Shown here one piece after another: positions 1 through 5,620 of a DNA stretch of 23,463 bases. The DNA lies in IMG/VR virus record IMGVR_UViG_3300043773_000806, positions 1 to 23,463 of that record. The stretch is one strand, 5' to 3'. Position numbers and translations under genes: made by a program. Source of the DNA: a virus. The notes under the pieces are model-generated. The model ran no database searches, was not told where the DNA came from, and saw nothing but the letters and a program-made list of their open reading frames with translations. The first letter of the stretch is position 1; every line of letters begins with the position of its first letter.

Positions 1-470
1 ACAGCGGCATCCGCGAAAAGGAGTGGGGACGCGACGGCGTGCCTGACCGTCTGGAGAAGTACGCGGCGAACCACAAGGTGAGCAGCGTGGCTCTTGTCAC
101 CGACTTCGAGCAGGCTGCCAAGGCGATCCAGAATGGCTACCCGGTCGCTGTCTGCTCAATGCAGGGCTTCTCGATGACGCTCCGCGACGGGGGCTACCTG
201 TCGCCAATGGGGTCGTGGGCTCATTGCATGATGTTCGTTGGCGTGCGGTGGAAGCCGTACCCCGCCCTGCTGTGTGCGAATAGCTGGGGCGAGTGCTACT
301 CGGGCGACGTAGACAAGACGCTGCCCGTGCAGTTCCAGCGGTCGGCCGGCTGGGTGCGAGCCGAGACATGCACGCGGATGCTCAAAGGCGAGGACTCGTT
401 TGCGTTGTCTGGCTACTCGGGATTCGCCCCACGGAAGCTCGACGGCAACTGGCTGGAGGGCATCCTGTGA
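1..470 (+). CDS. Papain-like (C1-type) cysteine peptidase, 5' partial
   Basis: The reading frame is open from base 3 with no stop upstream, so the gene very probably begins outside the window; the GTG at 39 is not a convincing start. The visible part matches the C-terminal half of the papain fold. An NGYPVAVC segment resembles the NGPV-type strand, a histidine sits in SWAHCMMFVGV (the usual catalytic His strand), and CANSWGE matches the NSWG motif carrying the active-site Asn. The catalytic Cys would be in the missing N-terminal part. In a phage, such a peptidase could attack host wall peptides (endolysin) or process a protein. It is followed at once by a lipoprotein-like gene and two small membrane proteins, which favours a lysis role. 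The fold assignment is fairly safe; the role is inference. Confidence 0.6.
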   Translation, partial: SGIREKEWGRDGVPDRLEKYAANHKVSSVALVTDFEQAAKAIQNGYPVAVCSMQGFSMTLRDGGYLSPMGSWAHCMMFVGVRWKPYPALLCANSWGECYSGDVDKTLPVQFQRSAGWVRAETCTRMLKGEDSFALSGYSGFAPRKLDGNWLEGIL

Positions 471-769
471 GATGGCTTGTGTGCTTCTCTGTGGCGTTTG
501 TGGGCTGCGTGGCATCGCTGCCCGGTGACACTGGCATCACGGCAGACCTCGCGTGCGAGACGGCCCGCATGGTGATCGTGATGCGGCGAGAGATCGCACC
601 GGCTCCGAAGTCCGACGTGTGCGAGAACTGCGACGGCACCGGGAAGATCGGCGACGGGCGTATCGTCATGACCTGCCCGGTCTGCAAAGGCACCGGGAAG
701 AAGCCCGCCAGCGTGGTAAAGCATCCGCCGGTCGTGCTGCCCTGCCCGGACGGGAAGTGCCCCAAATGA
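467..769 (+). CDS. Small putative lipoprotein with DnaJ-type zinc motif
   Basis: Start is the GTG at 467, which overlaps the preceding stop (GTGA) and gives 100 residues. The N-terminus (MRWLVCFSVAFVGC) is a short hydrophobic signal ending in Cys14, a weak lipobox (FVGC). Residues 52-78 hold two CxxCxGxG-like units (C52/C55 and C70/C73), the spacing of the DnaJ central zinc finger, and a further C93/C98 pair lies at the C-terminus. The protein probably binds zinc and may be exported and lipid-anchored, but no J domain is present, so it is not a DnaJ homologue. Its position between a peptidase and membrane proteins suggests a cell-envelope job, perhaps analogous to a spanin; that is inference. 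Confidence 0.6.
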   Translation: MRWLVCFSVAFVGCVASLPGDTGITADLACETARMVIVMRREIAPAPKSDVCENCDGTGKIGDGRIVMTCPVCKGTGKKPASVVKHPPVVLPCPDGKCPK

Positions 770-1128
770 CGCTCGCCGACCTCCAATCCCAATGCTGGGC
801 CGCCCTGCCACCGCTCCGCAAAAGGCTCGTCGGCCGCGACACGGTGAACGACCTCGTTCAGCTATCGGTGGCGAACTGGTCTGGCGACTACCTCGCCGCG
901 TGCCAGGACAACCAGCAGCGTGACGTTTATGTGCATGCCCTGCTCACGGCTGTGAAGCGTGAGCATCAGGCTGCGGGCGACAAAGACCCCGGCGAGTACG
1001 GGTTTATCTGGGTTCTGCTGCTGCAAGCCGTTGCGGTGGCCGTCGTACAGTGGCTGGTGGCATGGTGGCTTGAGCGACTGTCACACCGGGCGTTGCTTAC
1101 CGTGATGCAGTACGAGCTAACGAAATGA
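766..1128 (+). CDS. Hypothetical protein with one C-terminal membrane segment
   Basis: ATG at 766 overlaps the upstream stop (ATGA), giving 120 residues. The first ~75 residues are soluble and mixed-charge. Residues 78-101 (YGFIWVLLLQAVAVAVVQWL and following) form one clear transmembrane helix, followed by a short basic/amphipathic tail. I do not recognise the family. The sequence begins MTLADL, as does the gene at 3031. It lies in a four-gene chain with 4-base overlaps, so it is translationally coupled to the lipoprotein-like gene upstream and the holin-like gene downstream. A role in lysis or envelope disruption is the simplest contextual guess. Confidence 0.6.
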   Translation: MTLADLQSQCWAALPPLRKRLVGRDTVNDLVQLSVANWSGDYLAACQDNQQRDVYVHALLTAVKREHQAAGDKDPGEYGFIWVLLLQAVAVAVVQWLVAWWLERLSHRALLTVMQYELTK

Positions 1129-1385
1129 CAGACGCCGCCAAAGACACCATGTTCGAGCTGCTCTCGAAGTACGGCTTTCCGTCACTGGTCGCCGTGTTTC
1201 TGGCGTGGTTCATCCGCACTGACCTACTGATACCTTTGCTTGACGAACACCGTACGACAGTAAAGGAACTGCGGGAGACGCAGCGAGAGATTGCCAAGGC
1301 GATCACGGAGCAGACGAAGCTCCTGTACGCCCTACAGCCGAAGATGAACGCGACAGGCAGCGACGCCGGGCGCGACCAGAACTAA
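1125..1385 (+). CDS. Holin-like small membrane protein
   Basis: 86 residues, ATG overlapping the previous stop (ATGA). One transmembrane helix spans about residues 17-36 (YGFPSLVAVFLAWFI) and is followed by a long charged helix, residues 37-72, with heptad-like spacing and probable coiled-coil character. This layout (short N-terminus, one membrane span, amphipathic cytoplasmic helix) is that of BhlA/UviB-type and other single-span phage holins, but I see no residue-level match that proves the family. It ends the peptidase/lipoprotein/membrane cluster, where a holin would be expected. Alternative: a phage membrane protein of other function. Confidence 0.5.
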   Translation: MTDAAKDTMFELLSKYGFPSLVAVFLAWFIRTDLLIPLLDEHRTTVKELRETQREIAKAITEQTKLLYALQPKMNATGSDAGRDQN

Positions 1386-1417
1386 CGACCTTACATCCCT
1401 ACGGTAGCGCACTTCCC

Positions 1418-3034
1418 ATGCCCATGTCGCCACGTTTGCTTCGCCCCAGGGCCAGCAACGCCAATGTCGCGTCGGACGCCGACGCCCGCGCCTACATCGA
1501 AGCGGTGAGGCTTGCGGATGGGCAGTACATGGAGCCTGCCGTCCAGTTGGCGGTGAACTCATTCGTCGCCGGGTGCAAGGCGGACGGTATCTGGTCGGCC
1601 ATCAAAGCCAGTTGCATCCTCTGCGGCGCTCGCACGCTCTCGGGGGCGTTGACGCCGCTAGTCGGATCGGCACCGACGAATAACAACTTTGTGAGCGGCG
1701 ACTACAACCGAAAGACAGGTCTTGTCGGCAATGGATCGACGAAGTACCTGAACACCAATCGCAACAATAACGCCGACCCTCAAAACTCGTTTCACATGGC
1801 GGTCTATAGGTCAGTGGCAAATGAGGCAGCAAGCGCCGCGTTGATCGGAGCTGGAGGTGGCGGAGACGCTGGCAGAAGTAATGTCAGCGTTGTTCAAAAC
1901 GAACCGTTGACCGGTGGCTATTTTTTTCGCTCACGAAATAACGCGGCAAACGGCGACGGACTTGGCTTAAGTAGCGCAGGCCAAAACGATGCCGGTTTTG
2001 CTGGTCACGCGCGAACCAGTTCAACCAATGTGGACTGGGTTGCCGTTAGCCAATCAGGCTCCTTCTCTCGCGCCAGCGACACCCCGCTCAATCAAACGAT
2101 TACTGTTTTCGGGCAGATTTCGTCGGCGCAGGTTTTTGGTGGCGCTGCGGCGTCTCGCCTCGCCTTCTACTCCGTTGGCGAGTCGCTCAATCTTTTCGCG
2201 CTAAGCTCTCGCGTCTCCACGCTTTACACCGCAATCGGGGCCGCCCTCGCCCCGAACTACGCGGACGCGGACGTGAACGCTTACATCAACGCAGTCGAAA
2301 CTGCGGACGGGCAGCTACTAGAAACCGGCGTTCGGGACGCCATTAATACGTTCATCACCGGCTGCAAGTCGGACGGTACATGGACAGCGATCAAAGCCTC
2401 CTGCATCCTCTGCGGCGCTCGCACGCTCTCCGGTGCGTTGACGCCGCTGGTCGGTGCGGCACCGACGAACAACAACTTCGTGAGCGGCGACTACAACCGG
2501 AAGACGGGGCTGGTTGGCGACGGATCGACAAAATATTTGGACAGCAACCGTGCTAATAACGCAGATGGGCAAAACTCCAATCACCATGCGCTTTACATCA
2601 CCACAGTGCATGCGATCACGGGCGGCTTTGCGGGCGGGTACATGGGCGCAGGACTAAGCAGTGGCGCAAATAACATTGGCAGATCAACAGCAGCGGGCAA
2701 CCCGTTGTTTACCCGTAGCAGGAATTCAACTGCGGACGTGCATCCAGATTCTTCAAGCGGTACCGCCACAGGCCTGGTGGGCATAAGCAGATCAGACTCA
2801 ACTAGCTACAGCCGCCGCGTTGGCGGCGCATCCGCAACACTGACGGTGTCTTCGCAGTCGCCATCTTCAGAGAACGTGTGGGTGTTTCGCAGAAACAGTC
2901 CAGGGACGCCAGGAACCGAAGTGTTCTCAAACGGGCGAATGTCTTTTTATTCAATCGGCGAATCTCTTGACCTCGCACTATTAGACACGCGAGTGTCAGC
3001 CCTCTACACCGCCATTGGAGCCGCCATTCCATGA
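1418..3034 (+). CDS. Tandem-repeat fibre / receptor-binding-like protein
   Basis: 538 residues formed almost wholly by two copies of one unit (residues 20-277 and 283-538). Each unit starts with a helical AYI.AV..ADGQ segment, then G(C)K.DG.W.AIKASCILCGARTLSGALTPLVG, a FVSGDYNRKTGLVGDGSTKYL block, a variable stretch rich in Ser/Asn/Gly, and a closing FYS(V/I)GESL motif with S.LYTAIGAA. The GARTL/KTGLVG pattern is one I associate with phage and bacterial surface proteins that carry a concanavalin/LamG-like beta sandwich. A tail fibre or receptor-binding function is inferred from that and from the position next to the lysis genes. No Shine-Dalgarno is visible before ATG 1418; a second in-frame ATG lies at 1424. 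Confidence 0.55.
   Translation: MPMSPRLLRPRASNANVASDADARAYIEAVRLADGQYMEPAVQLAVNSFVAGCKADGIWSAIKASCILCGARTLSGALTPLVGSAPTNNNFVSGDYNRKTGLVGNGSTKYLNTNRNNNADPQNSFHMAVYRSVANEAASAALIGAGGGGDAGRSNVSVVQNEPLTGGYFFRSRNNAANGDGLGLSSAGQNDAGFAGHARTSSTNVDWVAVSQSGSFSRASDTPLNQTITVFGQISSAQVFGGAAASRLAFYSVGESLNLFALSSRVSTLYTAIGAALAPNYADADVNAYINAVETADGQLLETGVRDAINTFITGCKSDGTWTAIKASCILCGARTLSGALTPLVGAAPTNNNFVSGDYNRKTGLVGDGSTKYLDSNRANNADGQNSNHHALYITTVHAITGGFAGGYMGAGLSSGANNIGRSTAAGNPLFTRSRNSTADVHPDSSSGTATGLVGISRSDSTSYSRRVGGASATLTVSSQSPSSENVWVFRRNSPGTPGTEVFSNGRMSFYSIGESLDLALLDTRVSALYTAIGAAIP
1475..2248 (+). repeat. Fibre protein repeat unit 1
   Basis: First in-gene copy (residues 20-277). It aligns with unit 2 at an offset of about 263 codons. 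The N-terminal core around 1610-1740 is nearly identical at DNA level to 2399-2529, including an unbroken stretch of over 25 bases, while the Ser/Asn/Gly-rich middle (about 1780-2150) is divergent and less GC-rich. Confidence 0.85.
2264..3031 (+). repeat. Fibre protein repeat unit 2
   Basis: Second in-gene copy (residues 283-538), running to the C-terminus. Core and closing motif match unit 1; the middle portion (about 2560-2940) has its own sequence. Confidence 0.85.
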
Positions 3035-3345
3035 CGCTGGCTGACCTGACGCTGCCCATTGCCTACGACGATGCCAAGCAGTACGCCTTGGTATTCACTC
3101 CCGCATTGGCCGAACGCCTCGGGGAACTGCACGCGATCCACGGCTCGCAGAAGTGCGTGCCGATGCCGCGCACGCTGACCGATGGGCGGCTGATGCTCAG
3201 CGCGGACGTTCTCACCGAAGTCGGGCCGGGCGGATTGCTGGAAGCCATGTGGGCCGCAGCGGATAAGGCTGTGCTGGCCCAGGCGGTGGAGGTGCTGCCT
3301 TGGGCTGACGCTGTGGCGTTGCTTCCGCCGTCGCCGGTCGAATGA
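3031..3345 (+). CDS. Hypothetical protein coupled to the fibre-like gene
   Basis: 104 residues; ATG 3031 overlaps the fibre gene stop (ATGA), so the two are probably translated together. Soluble, mildly acidic, with a central PMPRTLTDGRLMLSADVLTEV segment and an Ala-rich helical C-terminal half. There is no membrane segment, signal or catalytic motif that I can see. I do not recognise the family. The close coupling suggests a partner of the fibre-like protein, for instance a folding or attachment factor, but this is only context. Transcription of the next gene starts afresh from its own promoter at 3388. Confidence 0.55.
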   Translation: MTLADLTLPIAYDDAKQYALVFTPALAERLGELHAIHGSQKCVPMPRTLTDGRLMLSADVLTEVGPGGLLEAMWAAADKAVLAQAVEVLPWADAVALLPPSPVE

Positions 3346-3387
3346 CCGTACACCCACAGAGTGCAGACGCGCCGATCTGGATAAGCA

Positions 3388-3415
3388 TTGACCCAGTTGA
3401 CGATGCTCGTAGTCT
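3388..3415 (+). promoter_or_regulatory. Promoter copy 1 (leaderless type), before the methyltransferase
   Basis: TTGACC (3388-3393), 16-base spacer, TAGTCT (3410-3415), then exactly 6 bases to the ATG at 3422. A second TTGAC lies 9 bases after the first (3397-3401). The same arrangement occurs at 4734-4761 and 5593-5620. A sigma-70-type start 6-7 bases after the -10 box would put the mRNA 5' end at or next to the A of the ATG. Confidence 0.7.
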
Positions 3416-3421
3416 CGCGGC

Positions 3422-4267
3422 ATGGAACGGAAGCCGCTGACTTTTGGGTCGCTGTTCGCAGGCATCGGAGGCTTTGACCTCGGCCTCGAACGCGCCGGGA
3501 TGGTTTGCAAATGGCAGGTCGAAATCGACCGTTACGCCAGCAGCGTTTTGGCGAAGCGTTGGCCGAGCACCCCGCGATGGGGCGACGTGCAGACGTTCCC
3601 GCCAGACGATGCCGACGAATGGAATGTCGATCTGATATGTGCCGGCCCGCCGTGCCAGCCGATCAGCCAGGCCGGTCATCGCAAAGGAGCCGACGATGAA
3701 CGATGGATGTGGGGCGAGTGCCTCCGGGTTATTGCGACTCTCAGGCCAAGCCTGTTTGTGGCAGAAAACCCCACCATGCTTCTCCGCAATGATCGAGGCC
3801 GCACGTTCAGCGGAATCCTCGCGGCCCTTGCCACCATCGGGTACGAATCGGAATGGCACGTCATTCCCGCTGCCTCCGTTGGTGCGCCGCACCAGAGAGG
3901 AAGGGTCTTTGTCATGGCCCACGCCCACGAGCAGCGATGGCGGTGGTGCGACGAAGCGGGAGCACTGCAAGGATTGGGAGCATCGGGGGATCAACCTGCC
4001 GGAAGCGGTCCAGAGGGCAGCGGTGGGCGACAAGAGGTGGCCGGGTCCGAAGGGGACGCTGGTCACGTTCGACGACGAAGGAAAGCCGCTCAACGTGTGC
4101 CAGGACTGCCTCGAACCCCACGACTGGACTGGCCCCCTGAACCCGACGTGGGTCGAGTGGCTCATGGGTTTCCCACTAGGGTGGACCGACTTAGATGTCT
4201 CGGAAACGCAGTCGTGCCACAAGTCGCCGAGTTCATCGGCCGCGAAGTGCTCGATCGCATAGCCTGA
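3422..4267 (+). CDS. DNA (cytosine-5) methyltransferase
   Basis: 281 residues. Methylates C5 of cytosine using S-adenosylmethionine. Visible motifs: I, LFAGIGGFDLGLE (11-23); IV, GPPCQPIS with catalytic Cys78; VI, AENP (114-117, usually ENV); VIII, QRGRVF (158-163); X, LGNAVVP (260-266). Order and length fit a compact phage enzyme, probably for self-protection against restriction or for DNA marking. Oddity: between motif VIII and motif X (about residues 166-245) this frame reads as Gly/Arg-rich low-complexity sequence, while the +1 frame over the same bases reads as a conserved-looking protein segment with better codon use. The target-recognition part of the product is therefore uncertain. 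It has its own leaderless-type promoter and no Shine-Dalgarno. Confidence 0.85.
   Translation: MERKPLTFGSLFAGIGGFDLGLERAGMVCKWQVEIDRYASSVLAKRWPSTPRWGDVQTFPPDDADEWNVDLICAGPPCQPISQAGHRKGADDERWMWGECLRVIATLRPSLFVAENPTMLLRNDRGRTFSGILAALATIGYESEWHVIPAASVGAPHQRGRVFVMAHAHEQRWRWCDEAGALQGLGASGDQPAGSGPEGSGGRQEVAGSEGDAGHVRRRRKAAQRVPGLPRTPRLDWPPEPDVGRVAHGFPTRVDRLRCLGNAVVPQVAEFIGREVLDRIA
3915..4262 (+). other. Alternative-frame coding segment inside the methyltransferase
   Basis: In the frame one base ahead of the methyltransferase, an open stretch (its longest ORF opens at ATG 3639 and ends at 4262) reads WPTPTSSDGGG, then a span ending in LNPTWVEWLMGFPLGWTDL and a Ser-rich tail. From memory, WPTPT...D..GG and LNP.WVEWLMGFP.GWT are recurring signatures at the C-terminal side of phage cytosine methylases. 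Third positions in this frame between about 3940 and 4160 are overwhelmingly G/C, unlike the methyltransferase frame there. Either the gene switches frame here, the region codes in both frames, or compensating indels have scrambled the main frame. No ribosome binding site for an independent gene is evident. Confidence 0.5.
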
Positions 4268-4297
4268 ACGACGCTACTCACCGTAGGTGCGGCGGCG

Positions 4298-4338
4298 GAA
4301 TTAGGTAGGATCGCAGAAACTAGGTAATAAACTAGGTA
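4298..4338 (+). repeat. TAGGTA triplet array, copy 1
   Basis: 41-bp direct repeat, partner of 5149-5189 (35 of 41 bases identical by eye). It contains TAGGTA at 4302, 4321 and 4333, i.e. start-to-start spacings of 19 and 12, exactly as in copy 2. It lies in the intergenic region after the methyltransferase. It is probably a binding site array for a phage regulator or replication protein; function inferred. Confidence 0.75.
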
Positions 4339-4351
4339 GTACCGAACACAA

Positions 4352-4425
4352 CCCGCCGTCAGACCGGCCGCACGCCACATGCGGCCAACTGGACGCTTCC
4401 CTCATAGCAAGCGGCTGACGGCGGG
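4352..4425 (+). other. Nested inverted repeat (possible three-way-junction RNA or DNA cruciform)
   Basis: An outer perfect 11-bp inverted repeat (CCCGCCGTCAG at 4352-4362 with CTGACGGCGGG at 4415-4425) encloses two further hairpins: GGCCGCA/TGCGGCC (4366-4372 and 4380-4386, 7 bp, 7-base loop) and CGCTT/AAGCG (4394-4398 and 4409-4413). All three stems can form together. There is no T-run after it, so it is not an ordinary terminator. It lies outside any convincing reading frame, between the TAGGTA array and the 4516 gene. Candidates are a small structured RNA, a leader element, or a protein-binding cruciform. Confidence 0.55.
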
Positions 4426-4488
4426 CAGGGGCGAGACGTACCGCGCCGGGATACAAACCGGAAGGCGACGAGTGGGCCGCCCCAGTGG

Positions 4489-4518
4489 CATTTTCGCAAT
4501 TCGCGAATCTGGAAAATG
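4489..4518 (+). promoter_or_regulatory. Operator-like palindrome over the start of the 4516 gene
   Basis: Arms CATTTTC (4489-4495) and GAAAATG (4512-4518) and a perfect inner palindrome ATTCGCGAAT (4499-4508) share one centre between 4503 and 4504; only the 3-base connectors do not match. The right arm contains the ATG of the 4516 gene and its GGA ribosome contact. This suits a dimeric repressor site or an mRNA hairpin hiding the start. Confidence 0.55.
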
Positions 4519-4737
4519 ACTCTCCCAGCCGAGCGAACCAGCGCCGTGATCCGCACGCAGGAGTTCCTGCTGCGGCTCGCCTCGCCGTACAACGGCGGCA
4601 TCAAGGGGGTGACGAAGCCCGTCCGCGAGGAGGCTAGGCGGCTGCTGCGACACTACCCCCACTGGTTCGACCTCGGCCGTGCCGATGCGTTCGACACCGA
4701 GGCCGCCAGCCGGATCGGCATCCAAGACGAGCGTTGA
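4516..4737 (+). CDS. BPSL0761-like small protein
   Basis: 73 residues from ATG 4516. The pattern ...PAERT.AV....EFL..L......(V)T.PVREEARRLLRHYPHWFDL resembles, from memory, the small BPSL0761 family found in phages and Proteobacteria, whose biochemical function is unknown. Sequence is basic and helical with no membrane segment or metal motif. The start overlaps a 30-bp palindrome, so expression is probably controlled at this point. Its stop codon lies within the -35 box of the promoter for the next gene (TTGACC at 4734), so the two genes are adjacent but separately started. Confidence 0.6.
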   Translation: MTLPAERTSAVIRTQEFLLRLASPYNGGIKGVTKPVREEARRLLRHYPHWFDLGRADAFDTEAASRIGIQDER

Positions 4738-4761
4738 CCTAGTTGACCCAGCGGCTAGGCT
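4734..4761 (+). promoter_or_regulatory. Promoter copy 2 (leaderless type), before the 4768 gene
   Basis: TTGACC (4734-4739), 16-base spacer, TAGGCT (4756-4761), 6 bases to ATG 4768; second TTGAC at 4743-4747, again 9 bases after the first. The geometry is identical to the copies at 3388 and 5593. Confidence 0.7.
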
Positions 4762-4767
4762 GCGGGC

Positions 4768-5079
4768 ATGAGCGACATCGACCTCCTGGCCGACGCCCGC
4801 GAGTGGCTCGCCACCCAGGGCGACCGCGTGCAGACGCATAGCGAGGCATGCCACCGCTGGCACCCTGCCTGTCTCGTCGCGCGGCTCGTCCGCGAGGTAG
4901 AGCGGCTGCGGCTCACCGACGCGGAGTATCTCGCCCTGGCCCAGGCGAGAGACGCCTATGCCGCGAACAGCGACGACGAGGAGTGCGTGGAGATCGCGGT
5001 TGCGATCCGCTCGCTACTGGAACGGAATAGCACGGATCGTATCGGCAAACCGACGAAAACCGTCGAATCGCAGACATGA
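4768..5079 (+). CDS. Hypothetical protein with CH-x2-H-x2-C motif
   Basis: 103 residues, starting 6 bases after a consensus-like -10 box, with no Shine-Dalgarno; the mRNA is probably leaderless. The motif CHRWHPAC (C28, H29, H32, C35) could hold a metal ion and is followed by an amphipathic helix LVARLVREVERLRL. The remainder is acidic and helical, ending in a polar tail. Short phage proteins with a similar Cys/His segment before an EVERLR helix are familiar to me but have no assigned function. I cannot name a role. It sits between two regulatory blocks, the promoter just upstream and the inverted repeat and TAGGTA array just downstream. Confidence 0.6.
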   Translation: MSDIDLLADAREWLATQGDRVQTHSEACHRWHPACLVARLVREVERLRLTDAEYLALAQARDAYAANSDDEECVEIAVAIRSLLERNSTDRIGKPTKTVESQT

Positions 5080-5089
5080 TTCGGTAAGA

Positions 5090-5115
5090 AAAACATATCA
5101 CTTTTGATACGTTTT
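5090..5115 (+). promoter_or_regulatory. AT-rich inverted repeat, operator-like
   Basis: AAAAC (5090-5094) and TATCA (5096-5100) pair with TGATA (5105-5109) and GTTTT (5111-5115), with one mismatch and a CTTT centre. It is AT-rich against a GC-rich background and lies between the stop at 5079 and the second TAGGTA array. No T-run follows, so a protein binding site is likelier than a terminator. Confidence 0.45.
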
Positions 5116-5148
5116 GCGACTCAACACGCCGCAGAGAGGGACGCGGCT

Positions 5149-5189
5149 GAATTAGGTAATGTCGCCGGAACTAGGTAATAAATTAGGTA
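5149..5189 (+). repeat. TAGGTA triplet array, copy 2
   Basis: Second 41-bp copy, with TAGGTA at 5153, 5172 and 5184 (spacings 19 and 12, as in copy 1). It ends 30 bases before the likely start at 5219. An in-frame ATG at 5159 lies inside the array, which argues against that ATG as the gene start. Confidence 0.75.
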
Positions 5190-5218
5190 AGACGCTACTG
5201 AAATCAGGGAGAGACGCG

Positions 5219-5425
5219 ATGGAAGCCATGACAGATCGGCAGAAAAACATTGTTGAATGGGCGATGGAAAAGGATCGGCTCGCTACTCTCCGCGACGAGT
5301 TCGCGGCGGCAGCGTTGGCCGGGCTGACTCACCCAGAAGATTGCCAAGCCGGGCCGCTGCGGATGGAGTTGGTTTGCAAGATGGCATTCGCCTGGGCTGA
5401 TGCCATGCTGGCGGCTCGCCGCTGA
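5219..5425 (+). CDS. Small phage protein, function unknown
   Basis: 68 residues from ATG 5219. I chose this start because GGGAG lies just upstream (5207-5211) at a suitable distance, while the longer frame from ATG 5159 begins inside the TAGGTA array. Sequence: a helical charged N-terminus (TDRQKNIVEWAMEKDRLATL), then RDEFAAAALAGLTHPEDC and a C-terminal MAFAWADAMLAARR. The last segment resembles a very common class of small phage proteins ending AxxxADAMLxAR, which are of unknown function and often found in early or accessory regions. No metal motif or membrane segment is seen. The TAGGTA array 30 bases upstream may control it. Confidence 0.6.
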   Translation: MEAMTDRQKNIVEWAMEKDRLATLRDEFAAAALAGLTHPEDCQAGPLRMELVCKMAFAWADAMLAARR

Positions 5426-5592
5426 ATTGCACTACTGAGCGAAAGTGCGGACACATGATTGACGAGATGGCCGGTTCGATGCTGCCATCACTGTTGCTGA
5501 GGGCGCTGGTGGCGCTGTGGCGTGAACAGCCGACAGGGCTGGCGGCAAACTTGCGGCAGGGGCATCACCACGGTCACGCTTCTGAACGAGCG

Positions 5593-5620
5593 TTGACCCC
5601 GTTGACGGGTCGCATAGGCT
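5593..5620 (+). promoter_or_regulatory. Promoter copy 3 (leaderless type), before the XF1762-like gene
   Basis: TTGACC (5593-5598), 16-base spacer, TAGGCT (5615-5620), 6 bases to ATG 5627; second TTGAC at 5602-5606. Together with the -10 box, the six bases before the ATG (CGCGGC) match copy 1 exactly and copy 2 closely. Confidence 0.7.

Noticed and set aside
3212-4222. 336-codon open frame on the minus strand opposite the methyltransferase
   Set aside because: It has no recognisable motif and lies opposite a gene with clear methylase motifs; long antisense frames are expected in GC-rich DNA.
4352-4425. tRNA or integron attC site at the nested inverted repeat
   Set aside because: Outer stem is 11 bp, there are two internal arms and no anticodon or T-arm signature; the GTTRRRY/RYYYAAC core boxes of attC are missing.
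5159-5218. Longer start (ATG 5159) for the gene at 5219
   Set aside because: That ATG is part of the conserved TAGGTA array; the ATG at 5219 has a proper Shine-Dalgarno.
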